This document shows positions 45,238 through 53,583 of a stretch of DNA of 64,000 nt, in pieces. This DNA comes from Roseiarcus sp963737365. Its GTDB lineage: Bacteria > Pseudomonadota > Alphaproteobacteria > Rhizobiales > Beijerinckiaceae. Location: the NCBI GenBank assembly GCA_963737365.1, contig CAVTSD010000001.1:1240001-1304000 (forward strand), in the 5' to 3' direction. Below the pieces are notes generated by a model. The model did not search any database, was not told where the DNA came from, and saw only the letters and a list, made by a program, of their open reading frames with translations. The first letter of the stretch is position 1. Every line of letters starts with the position of its first letter. Position numbers and translations under genes: made by a program.

Positions 45238-47158
45238 GAAGCCTCTCCCGTTCCTGACGACGCAGCGCGCCAAGCACTGTTAGTCTCAGGGGCCCGATAT
45301 CGGGCCTCGATGACGTTACGGGAGCGTCTGAGAAAAGTTTCAGGACTGCCTGGAGATTCGTAATTAACCGGCGGAATGCTGGCTCAGTCTCTCATGTCCA
45401 GACATGCGCGGCTTCTCATTTCTGCCGCTGGCGCATGTAACTGAAGTCTTGCGGCCGCGTTGCGGTTCTCGGCGTACGCTCAGCTTGCTCACCGACGAAA
45501 CCGACGTCACCGAAGACGACGCAAGAAAGGGAGGGGAGGCGCGCCTACCTTCAGGAAGGGTCGTCTCGCCGAGCAGCGCCCCTCAGCAGTCCAGTGAAGC
45601 GCGTGACAGCTTGATCTCGGTAGGGCGCTGGTCCGGTCACACGCTGCAACGTTCGGCGATTTGGAATAGGCCACGCAAGAAATTCGTCCACTCGTCAAAG
45701 CTCTCCAGAAGAAGCCGATCGACAACCCGCGATATCCGACGCGAGGCCAGTGGTAGGCTGCTGCGCCCCATCGATAAGCCGTAGACGCAATGCGCTCGAT
45801 CGACGTCAAAAGCTTCGCGCAAAAGATGTTGTTGGGCGCGAACGTGTCGGCCGTCGTCGCGAGTGAAGGGTACGGATCGTTGTTGGAGGGATTCGAAGAC
45901 CGCTCAATCGCGACCGCTCCGCCGACCTGCTCGATGATGCAATTGCTATTATGAGCTTCACAGCGCGGCCGGCCTGATCAACTGTGGCGACGCCTTACAG
46001 CCAAGGGAGGACGACCGCGCGGCAACCGATGTAGCCGGTATTCCATTTTCGATCGCTTCACACCCCCGAACTTTGCCAAGAGCTATCCGTCGCGGGCATC
46101 ACGCTCCGTTGCGCTCCCTTCTAACGTTATGCCACAGCCGTCAATGGCGATGGAAATAGCACTTTTTGCGAGCGACATATAGATAAGAGTCACGAGTTGC
46201 GTCCCGTTCGGCCTTGGGGCAGCAAGTCGTGACGCGTTCTCAAGTATCTCTTGCGACCGCATTCCGCGCTGGGCGGCATACAGTTCGGCAGCTGCCTTTT
46301 TTAACTCCTCCGCGATTTCTGAGATTGTTCGTGACGTCTCTATTTTTATTGGTGGTCCGAATAAACCACTGCTGTTTATTCTGGTCCGCACAGTCGTCTC
46401 CGCACTTCTATGTTTAGTAAGCAAACTACGGAGATGATCGGACGACAACTGACACATATGTTGAGGAACTGGAAATTGGATACCCGGCCGGGCGTTATCT
46501 CTTTCAGTTGCATAACAACGGCGGATTGGCGTACCCCTGGGTCACCCTGTGGCACCGCGGATTACCCCAGTGTGGGCACTCGTCGTGGACTTAACTACGT
46601 CCATGAATTGCGCTGCCCCGAACAGCTGCTCGCGGTCACCAATGAAGCTCAGCCCAGAGTTAATCGCCTTTGCGCGTCATTGCAGGTTGTTCCAGGGCGC
46701 TCTCGGTTATTTCAGCCGCTGGGAATCAACCCAATTTGTTCCTCCGCGGTAAGCTTGATAGATATCAAATGGTTACCAAACGCCCTAGTCATCAGTACTT
46801 TACACTTGACTCGACGGATACCGCAGAGATAATTAGGTTTATACCGCTAAAGCAAGGCGGAAGGGGTGCTGCTGACCGTCGGCACTTACAGGTTGTACCT
46901 CTTACATGTAAACTACGATGGCAGGTTGTGCGCAAGCCCCGCCTGACCGGGATGCGTCGCGTATTCGGGTCGGATTTACAAATTGGGGAAGAGATTCTTC
47001 ACCCAAGTGGCGGAGCTTGGCGAAAATACCTCCGAGTTCACTCCACGGCCCCGGATCAAATTATAAATGATCGGCGACGGTTTTGTTGGTGATCATGGAA
47101 TAATGGACAAATCAGCGTCCTACATGCGCTGCTCGGCGTCACTGAGGAGAGTTAGGAA
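45238..47158. other. 1.9 kb stretch without a recognised gene
   Basis: Between the ferritin-like gene and the NusG-like gene, only short frames occur, none with a recognised domain. The left half keeps GC-rich texture and may hold decayed coding sequence (a minus-strand frame around 45507-45950 reads open without a start). The right half (46300-47150) is more AT-rich. One minus-strand ORF (46083-46457) is listed separately at low confidence. No terminal inverted repeats, transposase or RNA gene was seen. Confidence 0.5.
46083..46457 (-). CDS. Hypothetical protein, doubtful
   Basis: A 124-residue ORF with no recognised domain. The middle reads ISEIAEELKKAAAELYAAQR, a plausible amphipathic helix, then ENASRLAAPRPNGTQLVTLI and YMSLAKSAISIAIDGCG. 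Composition is more protein-like than that of its neighbours, but there is no clear SD before the ATG at 46457 and no operon context. It may be a remnant. Confidence 0.3.
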   Translation of the reverse strand: MCQLSSDHLRSLLTKHRSAETTVRTRINSSGLFGPPIKIETSRTISEIAEELKKAAAELYAAQRGMRSQEILENASRLAAPRPNGTQLVTLIYMSLAKSAISIAIDGCGITLEGSATERDARDG

Positions 47159-47728
47159 TTGAACAGTGTCCCAATTGGACAGAACGTTAGCTCAGAGTAT
47201 GGCCTCTCCGCTAAGCAACTGCGTTTGGAGCTAGGGGAACGCTGGTTCGTGGCGCGCGTGCAAACCAATCGCGAAAATAGCGCGCAATTCAACCTTGATC
47301 GACTTGGGTTCCGCAGTTTCACTCCCAGAGTAAAGCGCACGATTCGACACGCGCGCAAATCACGTAATGTTCTGTCGCCACTCTTTCCCGGTTATGTTTT
47401 TCTGATCCTAGATCTTTCGAGAGACCGTTGGCGCGCTGTAAACAGCACCTTCGGCGTCGCCTCGCTGATAATGGGCGGCGAGCAACCGATGCCGGTACCA
47501 AATGGCGTTGTCGAAGGGCTGCTAATGAGCGAGGATTCCGGTCTCGTTCGTTTGGAAAATGATCTGGCGATCGGCCAACAGGTTCGCATCTTGTCGGGAC
47601 CATTCGCTGACGCCCTTTGTCGCCTTACGCATCTTGACGACAGAGGACGCGTTCGCGTCCTTCTCGAACTCATGGGCACGGAAGTCACCGCTCAATTAGA
47701 CAGGTCGTTCGTCGCGCCGGCAGCTTGA
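47159..47728 (+). CDS. NusG/RfaH-like transcription antitermination protein
   Basis: About 189 residues from a TTG at 47159, with AGGAGA about 10 bases upstream. RWFVARVQTNRENSAQFNLD is the NusG N-terminal (NGN) start, followed by FRSFTPRVKRTIRHARK and SPLFPGYVFLILDLSRDRW. FGVASLIMGGEQPMPVPN and a C-terminal KOW-like domain (GQQVRILSGPFADALCRL) complete the fold. Specialised NusG paralogues of this kind bind RNA polymerase to promote reading of long polysaccharide operons. The EPS genes begin about 8 kb further on, with the MetY-HDO cluster in between. Confidence 0.88.
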   Translation: MNSVPIGQNVSSEYGLSAKQLRLELGERWFVARVQTNRENSAQFNLDRLGFRSFTPRVKRTIRHARKSRNVLSPLFPGYVFLILDLSRDRWRAVNSTFGVASLIMGGEQPMPVPNGVVEGLLMSEDSGLVRLENDLAIGQQVRILSGPFADALCRLTHLDDRGRVRVLLELMGTEVTAQLDRSFVAPAA

Positions 47729-47835
47729 TCGTTGTGCGGTTTTTGTCGCTGACGCAATCGAACTCGGACATACGCTAGAAGGCAAGCGTGGCGCTTTTAC
47801 CCATGCTGCTGCGTTTCTCGTGATGGCAGGCAATG

Positions 47836-49128
47836 CTAGACGATCCCATCGAGACGCACGGACGCGTTCAACGCGTGATCCAAGTCTTCAATAATATCCT
47901 GCGCATGTTCGAGTCCGACACTCAGCCGGATCGTTTCAACGCTTACGCCTGCTCGACGCTGTTCGTCGGGAGTCATTTGCCGGTGGGTCGTTGAGGCGGG
48001 ATGGCAGCAGAGCGTGCGTGTGTCGCCGATGTTGACCAGGCGTTTGACCAGCTTGAGGGCGTCATAGAACGCCTTGGCCGCGTCTAGGCCGCCATGGACG
48101 CCAAAGGTAAGCAGGGAGGGCGCCCGCCCGCCGAGATACCTGCGGGCGAGCGCGTTGTACGGGCTACTTGGAAAACCGACATAGTCGACCCACGCGACCC
48201 TGGGATCGGCCTGCAGGAAATTGGCGACCTCGCGCGCGTTTTCGACGTGTCGCTCCATGCGTAGCGGCACGGTCTCAATGCCCTGTAGGATAAGGAACGC
48301 GCTCATTGGCGCAAGCACTGCCCCCATCGTGCGCTGGTAGACGCTGCGGGCGCGGGCAATGAAGGCCTCGGGCCCGAACCGATCAGCGTAAACAAGCCCG
48401 TGATAGGAGTCGTCAGGTTCGCAGAGCATCGGGAACCGCGAAGATTGGGCGCGCCAATCGAAGCTGCCCGAATCGACGATCGCGCCGCCCATCGCGACGC
48501 CATGCCCACCCATGAATTTGGTCAGAGAGTGAATCACAATATCGGCGCCGTGTTCGATTGGCCGCAAGAGGATGGGCGTTGCAACGGTGTTGTCCACAAG
48601 TAGCGGCACCCCGCGCGCATGCGAGACGTCAGCCACCGCCTCGATGTCACAAATATTGCCTGCGGGATTGCCTACGGATTCGCAAAAGACCGCGCGAGTC
48701 CTCTCGTCTATCAAAGGTGCGATATCGGCGGCTCGATCGCTCGTTGCGAAACGAGCCTCGATCCCGTGCGCTTTCAACGTGTGGGCAAGCAAAGTGTGTG
48801 TCGTGCCGTAGAGTTGGGGCGGGGCTACGATGTTCCCGCCGCGATCGGCGAGTGTCAGAAAGGCATAAGCGAGCGCAGCCTGTCCTGATGCGACGGCCAG
48901 CGCGGACACGCCGCCTTCCAATAGGGCTAGGCGCTTCTCCAAGATGTCCGTCGTTGGATTGGCGATGCGGCTGTAGCGAAAACCGACTGTTTCCAAATTG
49001 AATAGCGCGGCTCCGTGGTCTGCGCTGTCGAATTCGTAGGCGACGTTTTGATAGATGGGCGGAGCAACGGCCTTGGTCGCAGGGTCGAAAGTAAACCCTC
49101 CGTGAATTGAAATTGTTTCTCGACGCAT
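47836..49128 (-). CDS. MetY-like O-acyl-homoserine sulfhydrylase family PLP enzyme
   Basis: About 430 residues. ETISIHGGFTFDPATKAVA is the MetY-type start. YSRIANPTTDILEKRLALLE carries the PLP-phosphate segment, AVFCESVGNPAGNICDIEAV the Asp/Asn contacts, and VIHSLTKFMGGHGVAMGGA the PLP lysine. Length and the C-terminal TLCCHPASTTHRQM match O-acetyl-homoserine aminocarboxypropyltransferases. It swaps the acyl group of O-acyl homoserine for a thiol or other nucleophile. ATG 49128 is chosen because GAGGG lies 8 bases upstream; 49143 is also open. It is divergent from the oxidase and homoserine acyltransferase-like genes, suggesting shared chemistry. Confidence 0.9.
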   Translation of the reverse strand: MRRETISIHGGFTFDPATKAVAPPIYQNVAYEFDSADHGAALFNLETVGFRYSRIANPTTDILEKRLALLEGGVSALAVASGQAALAYAFLTLADRGGNIVAPPQLYGTTHTLLAHTLKAHGIEARFATSDRAADIAPLIDERTRAVFCESVGNPAGNICDIEAVADVSHARGVPLLVDNTVATPILLRPIEHGADIVIHSLTKFMGGHGVAMGGAIVDSGSFDWRAQSSRFPMLCEPDDSYHGLVYADRFGPEAFIARARSVYQRTMGAVLAPMSAFLILQGIETVPLRMERHVENAREVANFLQADPRVAWVDYVGFPSSPYNALARRYLGGRAPSLLTFGVHGGLDAAKAFYDALKLVKRLVNIGDTRTLCCHPASTTHRQMTPDEQRRAGVSVETIRLSVGLEHAQDIIEDLDHALNASVRLDGIV

Positions 49129-49228
49129 AATCCAGTCCCTCATTTATTCTTGTTAATAGCATAGGTATCCCGAACCTTGCGATGATTTCAAGATTTTTTG
49201 AGAGTTTTAGCTTTGATTTCGGCAATGC

Positions 49229-49267
49229 GTCTCACGCGCGCGACAACAAGTCTCACGCGCGCGACAA
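49229..49267. promoter_or_regulatory. 18-base tandem direct repeat in the MetY/oxidase divergent promoter
   Basis: GTCTCACGCGCGCGACAA occurs perfectly at 49229-49246 and 49250-49267, a 21-base period equal to two helical turns. The spacer lies between the divergent MetY-like and putative oxidase genes in otherwise AT-rich DNA. It is a likely regulator-binding site controlling both directions; no regulator gene is obvious in the window. Confidence 0.6.
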
Positions 49268-49404
49268 AACGTTCCATTTTTGTTTCAAGCGAAGCAGCAA
49301 TTGTACCGGACAATGCGTTTTCTAAGATTTATAATAAATCGTAATGAGAAGAGAAGTTGAGTTTTATCTTTACATCCAGCGGATCAGAAGGAAGGATCAA
49401 GAGC

Positions 49405-50040
49405 ATGAACGTTCAGATAACTAGCCGCTACCAGAGAGTCATCGACGAGATTGTCGATTTAAATTGGCGAGGACTGGAACGCGGCGAACTGTTGATGGCG
49501 TGCCGGGCATATTACTACTTTTCGAAGCAATTCGTCGATGCCGTGCACATCGCCTGTGATCTCCATCCCTCAGATGAAAACCTGATCTCGCTGCGCGAAG
49601 GAGAATGCGACACGGACAATCTGTCTCCTTATCCTGGCATTGCCGTGAAAGGAGAGAAAATGAACCATGACGAGTTCATGAGACGCGTCGTCGAGTTTGC
49701 GAGCCTGGGTCAGGCTGCGCGAGAGCGAGTTGACAGCCTCGGTCGCGAATATCTCGCGGAAGTCAGCCGCATGGACCCGCTGACTCGGGCAATGGCCTTG
49801 TCGAGTTACGAGGATGGTGGGCTCGAGGCCGTTTTCGGCGCAATCCTGAAGGCGCCGGATTGGGATGAACCCTCGCTCGGTGCGTTCAAGCATTTCCTGG
49901 TCGAACACATCAAGCTGGATTCCGGCGAGGGCTCGCACGGATCCTTGTGCCGACATCTCGTCGCAGACGATCGAATCCTTCCGTTGTGGGTGGCATTCAA
50001 AAATCTGATCGTCGCCGCCGCCCCACGTCTCGCGGCTTAA
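49405..50040 (+). CDS. Haem-oxygenase-like putative diiron oxidase (HDO-like) protein
   Basis: A 211-residue, mainly helical protein. Residues 34-67 (RAYYYFSKQFVDAVHIACD then HPSDENLISLREGE) and the late FKHFLVEHIKLDSGEGSHG (H168, D172, H178) resemble the metal-ligand helices of haem-oxygenase-like diiron oxidases, in which HxxxD and a nearby His bind iron, and Glu residues (E65, E67, possibly E136) complete the site. Such enzymes oxidise or cleave amino acids and fatty acids in natural-product pathways. ATG 49405 follows GGAAGG. The family call is by motif pattern, so function is tentative. The MetA-like gene follows 114 bases later. Confidence 0.6.
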   Translation: MNVQITSRYQRVIDEIVDLNWRGLERGELLMACRAYYYFSKQFVDAVHIACDLHPSDENLISLREGECDTDNLSPYPGIAVKGEKMNHDEFMRRVVEFASLGQAARERVDSLGREYLAEVSRMDPLTRAMALSSYEDGGLEAVFGAILKAPDWDEPSLGAFKHFLVEHIKLDSGEGSHGSLCRHLVADDRILPLWVAFKNLIVAAAPRLAA

Positions 50041-50153
50041 AGCTGCGAGCGATCAAAGCGAGGCGCGCAATAGCAGGCGCGCCTGAGGCTGTCTCGGCGT
50101 CCCGCTCAAGTTTGCGAGCACACGGAACGACCAGCTGAGGTGAGGCGGGCTCA

Positions 50154-51167
50154 ATGAATGCTTCCGCAAGATCAACTTTGAGATCCCGACCTGTCGGAGG
50201 GCAGGCAGGCATCACAATCGGTCTGATCAACAATATGGGCGATGAGGCGCTGAAAGTCACCGAGCGTCAATTTTGCAGCTTAGTGTCCGAGGCGGCGGCG
50301 GAAATTAATGTCAGCTTTCGTATCTTCGCTCTGAAGAGTACGAGGCGCTCACCGCGCGCCTTGGACTATATCAATTCGCGCTATGAGCCTGCAAGCGCGG
50401 CGATGGACGGAGATCTCGACGCGCTCATCATAACCGGCGCCCAGCCGCAGGCCGCTCACCTCACCGAGGAGGCTTATTGGGACGAATTGAGCGAATTGAT
50501 CGACCGGGCGAAAGTCCACACGACCTCCGCCATACTTTCGTGTCTCGCCGCCCATGCGGGCGTGCTGCATCTCGACGGCGTCGAACGGCGACCATTGCCG
50601 CAGAAATGCGCCGGCGTGTTTACGTCCACGGCAGAGACGAGCCACCCTTTGGTCGGTGAGCAAGGTCAAATGAGGCCCGTCCCGCATTCGAGATACAATG
50701 GGCTGTCGCGGAGTGAACTTGAACAAGCTGGTTACAAGATCTTAACGAGTTCGCGAGGGTGTGGCGTCGATAGCTTCGTGAAGTCTTTCGGCAGTCAATT
50801 CGTTTTCCTCCAGGGCCATCCGGAATACGACGCCGATTCCCTCGCCCGCGAATACCGACGCGATATGGACCGGTATGTCCGTGGGGAAACCGAGAGGAAG
50901 CCTGCTAGGCCGAGCGGCTATTTCGGCGTGGAAGCCGACGCGGAGCTCAAAGCGATAGAGCGCAATGCCGCGGGGGACGGCTACAGGACGCAGATCAAGG
51001 ACCTTTCCATTATTGACACCCTAGCGCCGGCGGAAGCAGCATGGCGCGGGGCGTCAATCGCGTTTTACCGCAGTTGGATCGAGATGATCGCCAACACGAA
51101 CCTGAAAAGTTCTGCACCCGTGAGTGCGGGAACCGATCAATCGGCTTCGCTCCAATCCCTGTGTTGA
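50154..51167 (+). CDS. MetA-like homoserine O-acyltransferase
   Basis: A 337-residue class I glutamine-amidotransferase-fold protein. GLINNMGDEALKVTERQF mirrors the N-L-M-P..K..TE.Q signature of MetA. The nucleophile Cys lies in AILSCLAAHAGVLHLDG (about C130), and FVFLQGHPEYDADSLAREYR holds the catalytic His and Glu. MetA-type enzymes acylate homoserine with succinyl- or acetyl-CoA. It is not in a methionine operon, and the partner MetY-like gene is divergent nearby, so it may supply activated homoserine for a special product. Which acyl group is used cannot be told. Confidence 0.85.
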   Translation: MNASARSTLRSRPVGGQAGITIGLINNMGDEALKVTERQFCSLVSEAAAEINVSFRIFALKSTRRSPRALDYINSRYEPASAAMDGDLDALIITGAQPQAAHLTEEAYWDELSELIDRAKVHTTSAILSCLAAHAGVLHLDGVERRPLPQKCAGVFTSTAETSHPLVGEQGQMRPVPHSRYNGLSRSELEQAGYKILTSSRGCGVDSFVKSFGSQFVFLQGHPEYDADSLAREYRRDMDRYVRGETERKPARPSGYFGVEADAELKAIERNAAGDGYRTQIKDLSIIDTLAPAEAAWRGASIAFYRSWIEMIANTNLKSSAPVSAGTDQSASLQSLC

Positions 51168-51244
51168 CGCTCAGGATTTTTGATTCCGTGGCGAGTTCCC
51201 CGCGCGGTGAAGGTCTACTCTATTCAACTCATGGAAAGGTGACG

Positions 51245-51490
51245 ATGTCCGTGCGAGACGTGATTATGAAAGAAATCCAGATGGTCGCAGCGAACCAGAA
51301 CAAGACGCTGCCGCCCCTCACCGATTCGCTTCTTCTCAACGATTCCGGGCTCGACTCGCTTTGCTTTGCGATCCTTGTGGCTCGTCTTGAGGATGTCACT
51401 GGCCGGGATCCGCTTAGCGAGGTGCAGGGCGGCCGCTTTCCAAGGACAATCGGCGAGTTCGTAGCGCTTTATGAGGAAGCCCGTGTCTGA
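51245..51490 (+). CDS. Acyl carrier protein
   Basis: An 81-residue carrier protein. LLLNDSGLDSLCFAILVARL contains the phosphopantetheine-attachment Ser (about S38) in DSL. A short C-terminal helix FVALYEEARV closes the four-helix bundle. GAAAGGTG precedes the ATG at 51245. It is distinct from the fatty-acid-synthesis ACP by context: the AMP-ligase gene overlaps its end by about 20 bases, so it is probably loaded by that ligase. Confidence 0.88.
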   Translation: MSVRDVIMKEIQMVAANQNKTLPPLTDSLLLNDSGLDSLCFAILVARLEDVTGRDPLSEVQGGRFPRTIGEFVALYEEARV

Positions 51491-52838
51491 ATGGCGGAAC
51501 CTTATCACGTGCACGCAAAAAGGACGTGGACAAGGCCGGGTGATCGCGACGCGGAACTATGCTCTTGCTCTTGACGAATTTGAGCACGCATCTAGCCTCG
51601 GTGTTGATCTGGAAAGGCTGCGCGGCCGCTCGGTCATTCTTTCCGTGCGCGACATGGCCAAGGTTGCCGCGGCGCTGATCGACCTAGACGGTTGCGCGCG
51701 TCGGATCCTACTCGTTCCACCGGGGTGGGAGTCATGGCGCCTGGAGGCGGCAGCCTCCGATGCAGAAGCTGACGCTATCGTTCGTGATGAAGAGGACGCC
51801 TCTACTAGTTTTACAGGACTGACCGTCGCTTGCCGCTTGCCCTTGCAGCCGATGCGTTCGCCTCGCATTGCAAACTTGGAAACAGAATGGATCCTACCGA
51901 CGTCGGGCACGACTGGAGCTCCCAAGCTCGCCAGGCACACGCTTCGTACTCTGATGGGCGCAATCGGCGAGGCGCCGTTACAGCAATGGGCTACGTTCTA
52001 CGACATTCGTCGCTACGGAGGCCTGCAGATTTTTTTACGTGCGCTTAGCGGTCGAGGCTCGCTCACAATCGCGTCAGAAGGAGAAAGCCTCAGCTCACTT
52101 CTTGCTCGCTTTGGCGACGCCAAGATCACCCACATCTCTGGCACGCCCACGCACTGGCGCAAGGTTCTGATAAGTGGTGAAGGACTCCGGATTGACCCGG
52201 AATACGTTCGCCTATCGGGCGAGATTGCCGACCAGGGGGTATTAGCGGCTTTACATGCGCTTTATCCCCGCGCGCGGATCGAGCACGCTTACGCCTCGAC
52301 CGAAGCTGGTGTGGGGTTCGTGGTCGACGACGGAAGGGCTGGCTTTCCCGCCTCCTTGGTCGAACGAGATGGCGCCGTGCAGATGAAGATTGTCGATGGC
52401 GCGCTACATTTGCGCTCGAGCCGGTCCGCTCTTGGTTTTGTTGGCGGTGACTCATCCGCGCTGACAGACAAGGATGGCTTCGTCGATACAGGCGACATGG
52501 TCGAGCGTCGGGGTGAGCGCTATTTTTTTGTTGGTCGACGCGGCGGGATAATCAACGTAGGCGGCGCCAAGGTTCACCCAGAAGAAGTAGAGACGGCGCT
52601 AAACGCTCATGCGATCGTACGTGCCAGTCGTGTATTCGCGCGGACGAGTCCAATTACCGGCGCTCTCGTCTATGCCGATGTTGTTCTCCGCGACGGATGC
52701 TTGCCTGATGCGGCGTCTGAGGGCGAGATCCTTGGGGCGTGCCGTGCGACCCTCCCGGCATACATGGTTCCCGCGGGACTGCGATTCGTCGCCGACTTAC
52801 CGATGACGGAGGGCGGAAAACTCGCGCGGCATGGATAG
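51471..52838 (+). CDS. AMP-forming acyl/aminoacyl ligase (ANL superfamily)
   Basis: About 455 residues. ILPTSGTTGAPKLARHTLR is the P-loop, AYASTEAGVGFVVDDG the A5 region, GFVDTGDMVERRGERYFFVG the A7 motif, and GGIINVGGAKVHPEEVETA the hinge. The catalytic Lys is in MTEGGKLARHG at the very end. It activates an acid as the adenylate and probably loads it onto the ACP encoded just upstream. ATG 51471 is used; GTG 51483, with GAGGAAG upstream, is an equally good start. The substrate is unknown. Confidence 0.87.
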   Translation: MRKPVSEWRNLITCTQKGRGQGRVIATRNYALALDEFEHASSLGVDLERLRGRSVILSVRDMAKVAAALIDLDGCARRILLVPPGWESWRLEAAASDAEADAIVRDEEDASTSFTGLTVACRLPLQPMRSPRIANLETEWILPTSGTTGAPKLARHTLRTLMGAIGEAPLQQWATFYDIRRYGGLQIFLRALSGRGSLTIASEGESLSSLLARFGDAKITHISGTPTHWRKVLISGEGLRIDPEYVRLSGEIADQGVLAALHALYPRARIEHAYASTEAGVGFVVDDGRAGFPASLVERDGAVQMKIVDGALHLRSSRSALGFVGGDSSALTDKDGFVDTGDMVERRGERYFFVGRRGGIINVGGAKVHPEEVETALNAHAIVRASRVFARTSPITGALVYADVVLRDGCLPDAASEGEILGACRATLPAYMVPAGLRFVADLPMTEGGKLARHG

Positions 52839-53565
52839 TGTTATCGTAACTGGCGCTAGCCGTGGGATTGGCCTGGCGATTGCGGCTCGGCTCGCGCGCG
52901 ACGGGTTCCAAGTCGTGGCTGTTGCGCGCCAGGACAGTGCGGAGCTTTCCGCTAGCGCCGCAAGCCTTGCGCGACGTGGGCTTGGCTCATTGGTGTTCCG
53001 TCCGCTCGATCTCAGCGATGTCGCTGCTATCCCGAAGTTCGTGCGTGAGCTCCGTAAACAATTTGGACCGATGTATGGGCTCGTAAACAATGCGGGGCTC
53101 GGGGCGGAGGGACTGCTCGCTAATATGCCTGACGCGGAGATCGAGGCGTTAATCCGCCTGAACACACTTTCGCCGATCATGCTGAGCAAATATGTCGTTC
53201 GAGGCATGATGGGGGAGGGACGAGGACGGGTGATCAACGTATGCTCGATCGTCGCCTCGACCGGCTTCAATGGCCTTTCCGTTTATGCCGCCACAAAGGC
53301 GTCGCTAATCGGATTCACGAAGTCGTTGGCGCGCGAAGTCGGAGTGGTTGGCGTAAACGTGAATGCGATCGCGCCGGGATTTATCGACACTGACATGACG
53401 CGTGGCCTCGAAGGATCGGAGCGTCAGCGTGTCGTTCGCAGAAGCCCATTGCGGCGCTTAGCTGAGGCGGAGGACATCGCAGCGATGTCGGCGTTTCTAA
53501 TGGGTGAGGGCGGGCGCAATATTACCGGCGCGGTGATGACAGTTGACGCGGGAAGCACCGCGTAA
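52831..53565 (+). CDS. SDR-family reductase (3-oxoacyl-ACP reductase type)
   Basis: A 244-residue short-chain dehydrogenase. SVIVTGASRGIGLAIAARLA is the nucleotide motif, LVNNAGLGAEGLL the NNAG motif, and SVYAATKASLIGFTKSLA carries the catalytic Tyr-Lys. NAIAPGFIDTDMTRGL completes the FabG-like pattern. Overlap with the ligase by 8 bases puts it in the same operon. It probably reduces a carbonyl of the carrier-bound or released intermediate. Confidence 0.9.
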   Translation: MDSVIVTGASRGIGLAIAARLARDGFQVVAVARQDSAELSASAASLARRGLGSLVFRPLDLSDVAAIPKFVRELRKQFGPMYGLVNNAGLGAEGLLANMPDAEIEALIRLNTLSPIMLSKYVVRGMMGEGRGRVINVCSIVASTGFNGLSVYAATKASLIGFTKSLAREVGVVGVNVNAIAPGFIDTDMTRGLEGSERQRVVRRSPLRRLAEAEDIAAMSAFLMGEGGRNITGAVMTVDAGSTA

Positions 53566-53583
53566 TCTTAATGCGCTGACCGC

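Noticed and set aside
45404..45784. 126-codon plus-strand ORF as a gene
   Set aside because: Ser/Arg-rich, no domain, no SD, and overlapped by equally open minus-strand frames.
46410..47092. Two overlapping plus-strand ORFs before the NusG-like gene
   Set aside because: No recognisable domain or ribosome binding site, and they overlap each other in different frames; treated as non-coding leader.
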